From: Cryoendolithus antarcticus
Lineage: Eukaryota; Ascomycota; Dothideomycetes; Cladosporiales; Cladosporiaceae
Length of the DNA stretch: 64,000 nt
Direction of reading: 5' to 3'
Assembly (NCBI GenBank): GCA_002077065.1
Contig: NAJO01000002.1
Location: 1,116,001-1,180,000 of the forward strand
Shown here: positions 10,746 through 22,259 of the stretch, one piece after another
Position numbering within the stretch: position 1 is the stretch's first letter
Layout of the letters: every line of letters begins with the position of its first letter
Translations under genes and position numbers: made by a program
Notes under the pieces: model-generated
The model's database searches: none
What the model was told of the DNA's origin: nothing
What the model saw: the letters and a program-made list of their open reading frames with translations, nothing else

Positions 10746-11567
10746 TGAAGGCGCATCGAGTCCAGAGGGCGCGCAAGGAGATAGTCAATGATGTAAATGT
10801 TGGGCACAAGATTCCAATGCGTGTGTGTTATGCTATAGCGCGTGATGCCGGAGACTCGCAAGCCGCGCACTGGCGTCGCAGTATGTCGCGAAAGGCCCCT
10901 TCCGAGTCGCGGGTGTCACAGATGTCGTTTCTGGTTGTCAGCCTATCGAAGGCGGGTAGCGATGGCCGTGTCGTCTGTTCTTGCTGACTGCCGTAATGCT
11001 ATCTCCAAATGAATGTCCAGTCTCTAGCGAATGTCTGATTCAATCCGCGCGCAAAGCACACACACACATACACAGAGTGAAGATACTCGGACAAGCGGTA
11101 AGGATCATGTCGAGACGGCGGGAGGATGTCGAGTTTCACGACGCAAGCCAGCCAGCCCCTGGATGTGCACAGACTTGACAGATTCGCGTAACTTGCGCTG
11201 ACCAATGGTGCTGCGCAATAAGCTTCTGTCCCTGCCAAGTCCTGCAGGAGAATAGGCACGTCCCGCTGGCGCAATGGATCCTTGCCGGATAACGCAATGT
11301 CAAGTGGACCGAACATCTCAGAAGGCATGCATGACAGGCATACGGACAGATGCGAAGCGTTGGAATTCTTCGGCGCCCTACATCTGACACGAAATTCACT
11401 CTTGGGTTCGGCAGGACTCGGAGCGAGCGCAGGTGGACTTTGCCGGGATGATGCGAGATGCGATCGACCAGAGATGATGGACTTCGCCGAGGTTCGTGGC
11501 TACCTACATGGTTTCCACTGCTGGACAATGATGCACATGCCATCAGAGCCACCGCATAATTGACCGG
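10746..11567. other. Intergenic: Spa2 promoter side
   Basis: Start of the gene-poor block. A (CA)-rich tract (about 11056-11072) is the only simple repeat noted. No supportable gene. Confidence 0.5.
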
Positions 11568-11619
11568 TCACCGGCGTGTAATATCCAGCTCATGGCTCAA
11601 TGCTCCACCACATCCACTT

Positions 11620-14600
11620 CTAAGCTCTTGGTAGTATTCGGTCGTCTTGCAATGCTTCGCTTTCGACACCAAGTGGATCATCGTATTTGCCTCCTCTTTC
11701 ACGTCGCGCTGAACGGGGGCGTCTGCGGCACCAAATCGCAATGCCATTGTTGCAGAAGCTGGTCTCATCTGGCGTTGACGTGGGGAATTCGTTCGGCGGC
11801 GGCGCATTATCAGCAATACATGTGCTGGACCCGACCTGAACATGCACAATAGTCAGCATGACCGCAATCCCAATGTCTCGACGGCTTTGGCAGCAGGGGT
11901 TAGAAGTCCAATCAGACTCTCTAGGGGAGCATGTATTGTCAGTGCTCCCATGCCTCATGGGCAGCGCGCCTTCGATATAAGCAACGTTCAATTATCATGG
12001 GAAGCTGGATATGAGTGATGGAAGGGTGCGAGCTCACCTGCGAATGCCTTCGAATATCTTCTCTTGCTGCGTGGCACTCAGAATTGGCAATCTTTGCCTA
12101 TTCATGCGACAAACTCAGCAATGGCTCAGAGCTGAAGGGGTTCGTGAGTCGCCGGAACGGCTGTGGATCAGAGCGCTGCTGGAGCGAGTTTCTTTGACAC
12201 TGATCTTGTCTCAGAAATCCGGCGATTAGTGATCATCATGGAAGGGAGGGTTCGCTGAACAAAGAGGGCGACATACCTTTTGCTCCTGCTCGTGAGGTGT
12301 TGACAATACGGATGCCTGGCCACGAACCAATATCAGCATGCTGCCTGGTGCGGAGCCGTTACATCATTGCGAGATGGTGTGCAAATCAGGAAGCATTCTC
12401 GACACTGGCTGACCTCCTGGGCCTGCCGTTCATGAAAATCAGACCGCCGATTGTGTGGTCATCAAGCGGAGAAGTATGCTGGGAGGCTGGGGTAATGTAC
12501 CATGACTGTCCGCTCTCCTCGTATCGAGCTCTCACGCGGAAGCCTGGTCACATCGAAGGTTAGCACCCTACCCTCAATACCCTCAATGGGATCATCTCAA
12601 CAGTGGGGCTTAGATCTGCATCAGGACCTTTGCTTTTTGCGACATCGGCTGCCCTTCTGGGTCTGCTATTCGGAAAATTCGATCGTATCTGGATTGTACA
12701 TGCTCATCATTGGAGTGTCAGGGGAGGGAGTGGGTGTGCATACCTGGAATTTCCGCTTTCGGGAGCTGTCTGCATTGGACAGCTGGTGTTCTGCGAACAG
12801 CAAAAGTCAGTGCAGCTTCTAATCAAGCGGCGGTACTGAGGAATCAATAGCTGTGCAGTTGGAGATTCAGAGGTGCTGAGAAGTAGCCGCCTTTGTTGCT
12901 CATTACAGGGATGCTTCAGCGTCGCCAGTGGCCCGTCCACGTCGCCTGAGCAGAGCCTAGCTGCGAAGCATGGCCTTTTCTCATCATGAAGAGCGTGGCG
13001 TGGAGAGGCAGCGACTTACCACGGTCAGCGACGTCCGGATACTGATCTGTGAAGGACTTGTAGTGGCGTCTGCAATGTGTTCGCACTTCTGGGGCTGTGG
13101 GAGAGCGTCAAACGGCCGCAATGTACGGACACCTGCATTTACGGAGAGGGTCGGTGCATGAACCCGTGAGCTTTCTACACAGGACCACACTTACTGGCAA
13201 CGGTGGAAGGAGGTTGGCTTGTTTGCCACGTATCGATCAATATCGCCTCTGCCTTGCGGCCTTTCGCTTAGTTGCTGCTCGGCCCTGACAACTCTGTATG
13301 GACCTGATGACACTGCGGTCAGCTACCGCATATTGGACCCTCAGAGCAGCGGCAGGGGAAGTGTTGTTGCAGTCAGACGATCAAATTATTCGTCATCGTG
13401 CCAGAGTGTGTCTTATCGAATCTTGGCTAAGAAAGCCGAGATATTGTCGTCATTGCAGCGGAAGGAAATGGCTGGGCTTACCTTCGAAGCCACAACTTCG
13501 TCTGGAAGACCATTGCCATTGAGCTTCGGTGGCGTAGTGGCGCTGGAAGCCGGCAACCTGTTCATCTTAGTCAGCTGATTTCCGGCAGGATGTCGCATGA
13601 AAAGGGATGGTGCTGAGCGATCCTCAGATTGGTGGTGTTTGCATCGAGCTCAAGACTCTCAGTTGGACTTGCACGTCGTGTTGTTGGTCATCCTGTCAAG
13701 GTCGGAACAGGGAGGAATACAGCACGTACTTGCTGGGTGATGTGTGGTGCTGTACTCTTGCTCGGAACCATAGGATGGACGCTGATAACCTAGGAGCTTC
13801 GACGGCGAGACTGGCGATCTGTCGATACTGGTCAGTCCTGTCCCATGAACGATATATCGGTAGGGAGCAGATCGATGTCGCCTCAGAATGCGTTTGTTCA
13901 CATAGTCCCAGACTCAGATTCGAATGAAGATCATTGCACTGAGGATCATCTTTCGACACATCAAGCCGCTGAAGAAGGGATGACTCACCGTTACATTGCC
14001 CACCTCCTGGAATCTTGCGGCAGGACGGCGCTCTTGTGGACTGAGCAATGATGGCGGCGAAGCTGCGAAGCGTCCTTGGTAACTGCGATACGCCGTCAGC
14101 TGGTATACTGGTAGCACTTGCTCGAAACAATGTCGCTGATATCGCCTCAGACTCCGGAGTTGTTCACATTGAGTCGCCGACTCAGGTTCAAACACAGAAC
14201 TACCCGAGTGTATTATCTTCTGACGTGTTGGATATTTGCTGGAGGGTGAAAGTACTTGCTTTGAACAGCATCGAAGCCGCGCGTATCGGTCCTTGTAGTT
14301 CTTGCAAGCACTCGCCGCTTCGGTCGAGGGGATGAGGGGATGTTCTGCAGACTGCGACGTCAAAGCAGCGGATGCGCAACAGGTTCTGGACGTCCGGCGA
14401 GGATGTGAAAAGGGGGTGCAGTCATAGTAACAAGGACGGCTACATCGAGCACCTGCTCTTAGCTCAAAATCACGATGTGTCTCATCGTTGTACCTGCGAA
14501 GATCTTGCGGTGGGAATCACTGACCTTAGAAACGCTGCGAGTTGTCGAAGAGAAGGCGCGGTGCTGGCAGGTCTTTGCCGGGGAACCGTTCGGATCTAGT

Positions 14601-17310
14601 CGAGCGGAAGGTCAGCGGAGGTGCTGTGTTGCCAACTTGCGGCCACGCAATGGGATTGTCCGTGGATCAGATACGTGCATCTGGGCTTTCCGAGGCGAGT
14701 CGAGCTCTCAACTAGCCGATGGAGGTCTGGCTATTGCATCATCGGAGGCTGCCTGGCGATGTTGAGAGGAGGTGAACATTTCCACCTAGTGCGCAAGTGA
14801 TGCACGCCGTCGTTGGAGACGGTGCCATCTTGCTGGACGGCGCCAGTGATGGTCTGAGATCCTAGCAAATAAGTCAGCATCAGCATAGCTACCTCTAGTC
14901 TTGTGCATGCAAGTGAAAGAGTTGAAGTCAGAAGTTGTGGATGTTGGGTACCGGCATTGAGCAGTGCTCTGTGGAACCGTGGTACGTGCGGCTGGCAATG
15001 GGCTTGGAGGGGATGTGTGGACTTACTGCTCGGTCTTTCCTTCGTTCCTGTGTTTGGCACTGTTTTGTCTTCCCATTTCTTTCTTTGTCTCTTGCCCATG
15101 GCGCGAACGTGGGTGGACTTGTATCGATGTTCTGCATCGACGTGGTCAGCTGTATTCTCATGATCTTGTCGCCTTTCGATGAGATGGGGAGGAACGATCA
15201 GTAATTGAAGATTGTTGTTCTCAGCGACCCGGAAGTCGTGGCGAGGTACCCAGCAAGCGCGGGTTGCCTCGTGCTCGAACTTTGGAAACCTGAATTCATC
15301 ATGTAAGGAGGTGATGGTTTGATCGTGGCACTCACCCGACTTGAAGCTTCGCGTTGCCTTGCAAGGCCTTGTGTTGACTTTGTGGGCATCGCTGAGCTAT
15401 TGGAGGACGGGACTAATCTGGCGAGTATGCTTGATCAGTAATTGTTCAATGGAATAGTGGCCTGTGATGAGGTCGAAAATGTTCGATCAGGAAAGTGGGT
15501 AAAGGTTTCTCATGTTGCAGGGACCCAGCACGAGTCCAAGCTTCAAACAAAGTACGTCTCATATTGGTCATCATGCACTTGAAAGGGAAGAAAGCGAAGG
15601 AAACTTGCCGGTAGGACGCTCGGAGATCCGCTGTCGTCGACTAGCAACGGAAGTAGCTGCTGGTCGCCGTGAAGGCGTTTGGGCAAAGCAGGAAAGCGGC
15701 GATCTGGCAAGAGGTCATGGTCAGTACAATCTCGCCAGGGAAGTAAGATGCGCAAAGGGCAGAGGAGACTGATCAGATATTGGTTAAGAAGAGTTACCAT
15801 GTTGTCAGAACCCAGCACAGGTTCCGCGCTTCAAACCAGGTATGTCTCTTGTTGGTCATCTTGCACAGGGCAAGGTAGGAAGTGGGTGCAGCTGACTTGT
15901 CGGTCTTTTGAAGGCTGACAGCCGTTGAATGATTCTGAGGCCATGGAGGTTGCCGTCAATCGTTGCAACCCGCGTACACGCGTCTGGAATCTGACTTGCA
16001 GTGTCAGTGAATGCACGGTGGGTCTTTGTCTCTGTTCTACCATCGTGACCCATCGCTCAGTACGCTTTGCTATTGTCAGCGCGCCAGGAACCAGCAAGTG
16101 ATTTTAGGACAAAGGCGCCACTGCGGCTTTCTGGTGCTCAAAAAGTATAGTATCTTTTTATTGTGATTGTTGTATCGCTTGTCATCATCGCTCGGCTCGC
16201 GGAGGTAGGGGTGGAAACGTATCTTCGTCGATGAGCTTGTTCTCGAGGATGTGATGCTTGCAGGACCACTAGTAGTCAGCAATGTCTTCGATCATTATGT
16301 TGCTGAGTAGGAAGTGGCTGAGTGGGCGATGGAAGACCTGGCTTTGAAGTTACGAAGTCAGCAGACCAGTGCATGATCGATCGAGGCGGAGTGATCGAAG
16401 CATCGAACGGCTCCGACCAAGCAGACGTAGGGACGTCCTACCCATCTATAATCAGGGTGATCCAATTAGGCACAATCCCGTGTCGAAGACTCTGTTGGTC
16501 CCTCTGATCTTGTCTTCGGCTCGCGGAAAAGTGAGCAAACGGAACCACTTGACCTGCAGAAGAGTGGATTGGCGGCGGCGACGATTGCCAGCGGTGGAAC
16601 GATAGTAAGCTGCAATTTCGGTTTACGAAAGACAAAGCGCTTTGCGTTGTAGACTCCAGACTTGATGGGTGTTGATGCTATGTCGGAGCGAATGCAGTGA
16701 GGAGGAAGTTGGTGGATCTGAAATTGAGCGAGTGCGTGTTTACGCCACAATAAGTCACGAGCTGGGCTTTAAGCGAGATAACATCATAGTATCGACGACG
16801 AGATCAAGAAGTTGAACAGTGAGAACGAAGCAGGTTGGGCATGACCAAAGATCGATCGATCGATCAACGAGTGACTACGTTTCAATAATCTTCCTAGTCC
16901 AATGCCAACAGCCGCTCCAACAACAATCTCCGTTTTGTGTCCGTCGGTCGACGCGTAGGCTTGAATATCGTGTATTACCGCCTTCCGAGACCACGAGCTC
17001 GACATTCTTCCAGTCGACTAAATGAAGGGCACTACGGAGCAATGTATGCTTCTATGCTGACCAATCACTATGAACAAAAGATGGTATCTTTCGAGAGGTG
17101 AGCCAGGTGATCAGCACAGACCGCAGGCTGAGTCGTCGATTGAACTATTTTTTTCCCACGCGTGACACCGACCTTACAGGACACCACGAGTGCGAACTCT
17201 TCGTCTCTTGCAGGCGTTGACCGGAGTCGCTCTCTTGCCGGTCCCACTTCTGGAGCAACCTGCGATGAGTCGTGAAAGCTATCGCAGGGACCGCTGCTTC
17301 CATCGGTGGC
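11620..17310 (-). CDS. Candidate intron-dense orphan gene (manual 21-exon model, 563 aa or more)
   Basis: Predicted exons, 5' to 3': 17310-17173, 17017-16979, 16717-16554, 16268-16219, 15983-15897, 15703-15609, 15391-15336, 15131-15027, 14861-14806, 14595-14525, 14344-14256, 14082-13989, 13818-13730, 13557-13482, 13094-13020, 12790-12744, 12543-12507, 12422-12414, 12315-12277, 12097-12038, 11835-11620. They total 1692 nt, exactly 564 codons, stop-free with compatible phases until TAG at 11620. Most acceptors follow a CTGAC-type branch point by 12-25 nt. Donors are mainly GTAAGY, GTGAGY, GTACGY or GTCAGY; a few are weak (GTTTCC at 16218, GTGCAT at 14805, GC at 15608). A further exon-like unit at 13284-13195 carries a stop in the required frame and is skipped. 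The predicted product is basic and rich in Ser, Pro, Arg and Gln, with no family recognised. The true start is unknown; an in-frame ATG lies at 17005. Alternative acceptors exist for several exons, and the whole could be a non-coding spliced transcript or a decaying gene. Confidence 0.4.
12414..16010 (-). repeat. Degenerate tandem array of ~265-bp exon-intron units
   Basis: The complement of CTGAC (gtcag on the plus strand), followed by an AG acceptor, occurs at 12806, 13318, 13570, 13831, 14095, 14611, 14873, 15145, 15720 and 16003. The gaps are 252, 261, 264, 262, 272 and 283, or close to twice that where one unit has a weaker branch point. Donor sites repeat with the same period. Pairwise similarity between units is visible by eye: 15518-15578 against 15808-15868 (both contain cccagcac, gcttcaaa, tattggtcatc or ttgttggtcatc, then tgcac), and 13878-13925 against 14140-14192 (both contain tcgcctcaga, gttgttcacat or tttgttcacat, then gactcag). 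Units have diverged strongly while the splice-type signals remain. No terminal repeats or transposase were seen. Confidence 0.55.
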
Positions 17311-18401
17311 CTGGATCGACACGAAATGAAACAAAAGGATGATCAACGATGGAAACCCGCGGGAAATAACGGGCCCTTGGAAAGCAGCAGCACAGGAATT
17401 GACGAGGCGGAGTGAGATCAAATGACACAATACAGTGCTTTCAGACGGGAAGGTCGGAAGATGCTGGACTGGGTACGTGACTTGTAACAGATGGCCCAAC
17501 GAGAGGAAGGAGAACTATCAACAAAACTATCAACGGGCTAACTACTCACAGAATCACAGGTTTGGCAGTAGCACGTCCCTTCGACAATAGTCGTGCCGAT
17601 CAAGCAGGGCAGTCGTCAAGTGTCTCCACAAACGCATCGCCCTAGATCCGCTCGACTGTCGAGTGATCGAACACATGGCATAGCAGGAGATATTGTGCTT
17701 TCTTGGGTATCTTTGGTTCCCGCACTGATTAGATCGCCATGCGTCTACCACAACGAGTTATTCCATGTCTCTGCCCACTCGGATAAGCAAGAGAACACAC
17801 CGCGAATGAACTACGGGTTCCAGGCGACGGCACAACAGGAAAGGTCAATGACGGTTCAGCACTGCGGTGTCTCGGAGTCATGAGCGTGGAAGATAGCCAG
17901 CCAGCCAGTTTATGAGGAGCGCGCTCGGAGTTGCTGGAAATCATCCGCTGAGCGTCTGTGTTGCAGATGCTTGGTACCGGGACAATCGGCGAGACAATGT
18001 TGACTGCCACGGGCTGATGGACGCAATCAGTCGCCAGACATCCAGGCATCCCTCCATGAACGCTGGATCCACCGATGGGAAACTTGGAGCGCCAGTTCCG
18101 ACAGCGCATACTCGTGTACCTTGCGCGAGTGTGGGTAGAGCATAAATCTTCCTCTCAGGACCACCGAGATCAGACCGCTTCACCCAGCAACCTGTGTTGC
18201 ATTCTGCGCAATGGAATCAGGAGCTGAATCACATGCAAGGCGAGCCATGTGCCGAACAGTGTTGACATCGCTGTCTGACATGCAAGGTGGAGTGGAAAAC
18301 AAAGATATTCGTTTATGTCGACAAAGTGAGGTGAGATGAAGGATGCTGCGGGCGGAACGGCACACTCAAAATCCTGCCAAGGTCTCCACTCCAGCAAGCC
18401 A
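17311..18401. other. Gene-poor; possible 5' extension of the intron-dense model
   Basis: Contains a further good minus-strand donor (GTGAGT at 17531-17526) and short open frames, but no exon chain I can defend. No other feature seen. Confidence 0.35.
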
Positions 18402-18701
18402 ATGCAGACCTCACCTCCCATCGACATTGCTGTTCTTGCCGTCTGCGGGCAATACAGACTGATTCCGCGCGACGTCGATGTCTCCTCAAAGGTTCTTTCA
18501 GCCCTCAAGCCGTTGAGTGCTCGCACAGCTGCTCTGGTCGATCTCCCGATTGCCGAACACGAGACCTCAATCGCCGTAGCCTGGCACATTTACCGCAATG
18601 CGAATAGCAAGAAAGTTGCAGCATGCTCAGCTCACAGTCTATCGAATCAATGGCAGTCGCTCAGTAGTGTCAGCTGCTGTGTCTTGGAGACGCGATCATG
18701 A
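18402..18701 (+). CDS. Hypothetical small protein (about 99 aa)
   Basis: Plus-strand ORF from ATG 18402, beginning MQTSPPIDIAVLAVCGQYRL. The first 65 residues look like an ordinary folded protein (alternating hydrophobic strands and helices: VSSKVLSALKPL, AALVDLPIAE, SIAVAWHIYRN). The last third is Ser-rich and may be read-through into an intron or 3' sequence. A frame on the other strand overlaps it (18170-18589), so strand assignment is not certain. No family recognised. It could be the first exon of a longer gene. Confidence 0.3.
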   Translation: MQTSPPIDIAVLAVCGQYRLIPRDVDVSSKVLSALKPLSARTAALVDLPIAEHETSIAVAWHIYRNANSKKVAACSAHSLSNQWQSLSSVSCCVLETRS

Positions 18702-19704
18702 TTTTGAAGGGAAGAGCAGTAGTGGGAGCGCGTTCGAGCGGCGGGACAAAGGGCCAATGACATACTTGGCAGGTTCGCGCGCTGGATGGGCATCACTTGG
18801 GCATGCACCCGCGTTGTCATCTTGAGGTGGCAGAAATGGGTGTCACGCACAAGGTATATGGCACGTACACCACTTTACTCGTCTGAATGTCATTGAATGC
18901 ACACCATTCCGTCCTCCGTGTCATTGCAAAGCCGCGTCTCTTCTCTTCCCTGCCCAATGACATTGACGTAGCTGGGAAGTCGAGCCAATTCCTGTCGATG
19001 TTGGCTCCGAAATGTGGTCGCACGAAGGCGTGCATGCAGATGCGACATCTACGTGGTCACATGCCATGCCAGGTCGCGCGAGCCTGCTAGCTACGCCAAT
19101 TGCATCGGTTACAAGCGATCCACCAAATCCCAGAGAGTCTCTCGAACGCGTAGCGTTGCAGGACCAACAGCAGTGAGAACTCACCACCGAATCCAGAGTT
19201 TCATCTTTCATACATCATATACGTAAAAGTTGGCACCTTTGTCACCACCTCTAGTCCTGCTGCCAGATGAGGAAGAGGAGGAATGGGACTGGGGGTGCTA
19301 ATGGTTCAATGGTATCATATGCTAACGTGTGCCCAAAGGATACTCCCGAACCACCGAACATGGGCCAAAGGCCATCTTTTTCGACCGAGTTCGTACCTCA
19401 CATTTTGCTCATATGCGATACGCATATGTTCAGATAGACGCCATCAAACGGGCAAAATTGCTACACTTGCAAGTATGAGAAGTTCATGTTCCATTTGTGG
19501 CGAATTATTTATGTTTTGTGACCCGCGTAGAAGTCGGGCGAGTACGTGGACGACCGGAACGCGTGATCTACGTAGTCCGTTCGACGCTTGAACGCGACCT
19601 TGGTTTCCCTCAACTGTGCTTTTGATCTCACACAAACCTAAATAACAAAGAGCGATCTCACACGCCGTAACCCACCACACAAGTACGATCGGTCGAACGC
19701 GAGA
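18702..19704. other. Intergenic
   Basis: Isolated donor-like motifs occur on the minus strand (GTATGT near 18768, GTGAGT near 19187) without a defensible exon. No other feature. Confidence 0.4.
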
Positions 19705-20323
19705 ATGTGCAACTTCCCTGTCCGAGTGTGGCACCACTGCTGGTTCTACTATGGTTGCCAGAACTTCGAATTGTTCTTCCACTGCCCTTGCGAATCGGGA
19801 ATCAGTCCATGCTCCAATATCATCAGAACGGAGCCAGTGGGGCTCGACGATATGGAAGACGGCATCTGCTCAGGATGCGCAGAGTACGGGATCACTCTCC
19901 CTCGAGTCTTGAGGGCATTCGACTAACGACAAACAGGAAGGGACGAAGGTGCCAGAAGCACTACCAGAACGCCCAGCTACGCCCACAGGACAGCGATGGG
20001 CGATAAACAACACTATTGATAATTGGAGCATTAACGAGAGGACGGGATTGGCTTAAGATGGGCTGAGAGGAGCTATGATAGCATATGGTGCCGTGACGAA
20101 GATCGATACCGCTGATGAGGCAAGAGAAGCGATCAAAGAGGCGATCGTCGGTCGAGGCCCTTATGGCAGACGGATCGCGATAGTTCTGGATGAAGAGGAT
20201 ACAGCTATGGAGAGCGGGTTGGCAGAAATGGTAGTCGAGGATACTGCTGATGACGGAGAAAGCACTGCGATGAACGAAGAGTATGAGAAGATGACGGCGG
20301 AGATCAAGGACATGGGGCTATGA
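19705..20323 (+). pseudogene. Small Cys-rich fungal protein gene, possibly broken
   Basis: ATG 19705 opens a Cys-rich frame starting MCNFPVRVWHHCWFYYGCQN, with the spacing C..C and C...C and a terminal ICSGCAE. This pattern resembles small Pezizomycotina proteins that begin with MC and carry scattered zinc-type Cys/His pairs. A plus-strand acceptor with branch point (ACTAACGACAAACAG) ends at 19936. Using the GTACGG donor at 19884 (53-bp intron) gives an 82-aa product ending at 20006. In another frame exon 2 is open (RWAINNTIDNWSINERTGLA) and runs, after one in-frame TAA at 20054-20056, into a further open acidic stretch, 20075-20323 (DTADEAREAIKEAIVGRG). Either the short form is the gene and the rest is relic, or the locus carries a nonsense change. 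Function unknown. Confidence 0.35.
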
Positions 20324-22259
20324 GTGTTGGAGTACGATACACAAGAAGACGCAGCCTACAAAGCCTCCGTATTTTCACTTTTTCACCGCAAGTCACTAAA
20401 CTGGGCGCTCGCTGCATGGTGACCGTAAGGACCTGAAGCGTACTACTTGGAATGCCACGCTGTTGTCCGATTACTTGTCATGTCAACAGAGCGCTGGACC
20501 TTGATGCTTGTACTGCACAGTGAAGCTCTCTTCTCTAGCGCCTTGCCAAACGGCAAAGAAGACCAATGAAAAGGGTTCGCGTCACGAGGCGGCAGTGTAA
20601 GGCCATGGACACGGTGGTCACAAAGGAACCTGCAGGGTGGGAGCAGGGCACTCTCCAGGGTTGCACATCCTGAGACCAAGTACAAATATTGAGCCCACCA
20701 ATGTGCGGCACCCTGCCAAAAGTCAGGGCGCTCAGAAAGTGGACATGGAGAAGAGGAAGAAAGGAAAAGGAAAAGGTGGGAGAGAGAATTACTTAAGTAG
20801 TCCACCGAGGAGCAGCCAAGACGCTAGCGTTAGCTCCTCACTTGCCTGAGAAACAACAAGGCACACATAGCTGTGACGACGGTGATGCAACTGCCCGGAC
20901 GCGTCCAGGAGCGCGAGTATGTGCTCAATGATTCGATGATATCGTTGGGAGCACTCCAGCCAGACGACCGCCAACTATCGTGACATTGCTGCAAGAGACT
21001 TCTTCTATTCGTTCCATCAATGCCATCCGTGCGTGGAACGCAGCGATGCAGAGCGCCCCATTCATTGGGCGACTGCAGTGTTGCCACAGTACCTACAGGA
21101 CACTTTCCAGATCAGCCTGACCGCAGTGACAGAACAGAGACCTCGCGAATCATCCCGCAGATCATCGAAGACATTCTTCGACCGTCTTCTCCAAAACCCG
21201 CCGAAGCCTGAGCGCTTGGGCCTTGGTTTGATACAACTTCGGAGTCACACTACCGAAGGGTGATCTGAGGTGCGTACCAGCATTCGAGATGGGATGATCG
21301 GGTGGAAAATACGCGCTTCTTCCTAGTTCCAGTAATGAGAAAATTCTCTCCAGGACGATCGACAACACCTTAGTAAGACCAACTCTCAACCGACCTTACG
21401 GAACACGACAACATGCTGTCCAGCGGATGCGGACGAAGCTTTACAGAAGCCAATCCATGTTCGCAGTATTCGTCGTAAGAACTCAGCACACTTCCGAGCT
21501 TCGGACAAACCGATCGTTGTGGTCAAATCCTCTGTCCCACAAGCCGATGACACAATGAGCTATCTTCCAGGATCTCGATCCACTTCTCTAGGACGGAGCC
21601 GAGCAAAAGGCGAGGGTTCGCTTCGAACGCGCCGGGTAAGGACTACTGCTCTGTATGCCCGCAATTCCGTTGCGCTCACCGGATCTCAGGCTTCAGGACT
21701 CAGGATCTCCCTTGATCAAGCTGACACTCAGTTCGACTCTTCGAGAATTCGAGCGATGCGCTATAACATCCCAGCTGCTCGAGAACGCGTTCGGACAATA
21801 GCGTTTGTCACGAGGCAATAAGACGGTGTACCATTTGTCGACCGTCCAGGTCACGGGCGAACCGTGAATTCAGATCACGAGCGAAGCAAATTCTTTTGAT
21901 CAGGCACGTTTCAACATTCATCGAAGTGCTGAACGGGTGAGTGACGACGCCGATGAAGTGATGTTGAGAGAAGCGGAGCTTCACCAAACTGAATGCCAAA
22001 GACGTCCGTGCACAAGGCATCACTTCTCGGAACGCGCGGGTCGAATGACTGCTGAGCGTATGATCCTCTCGACTGACGATAAATGAGCTCAAAAGAATCT
22101 ATCAAAGACTTCCGATCATATGTATACTTCGTACAGGCATCCCATCGTAACGCGGTCAGACTTGCAGCCATCATCACCTTTCCACTGCTGTTCATGTATC
22201 TCCTCTCCCCAGCATTCCCCGATTCGCCGTTCCATACCTGATCTTGTGTTCGTCTTGTA
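20324..22259. other. Intergenic, about 1.9 kb
   Basis: Several 60-120 codon frames on both strands, none with domain-like sequence. Nothing supportable; it ends at the stop codon of the protease gene. Confidence 0.5.

Noticed and set aside
13195..13284. Including this unit as a coding exon of the long model
   Set aside because: Introduces TGA in the frame fixed by the exons downstream; treated as skipped.
16853..16866. Short (GATC)n run
   Set aside because: Only about four copies; too short to call a microsatellite feature.
19296..19360. tRNA-like A-box words (ggttcaatggtatcat)
   Set aside because: No matching B box, acceptor stem or anticodon loop could be drawn.
20443..20805. 120-codon minus-strand ORF with a hydrophobic Ser/Leu start
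   Set aside because: No domain-like sequence and no splice or promoter context; likely chance.
10746..22259. Transposon or LTR element as explanation of the gene-poor block
   Set aside because: No transposase or reverse-transcriptase motifs, terminal repeats or target duplications seen.
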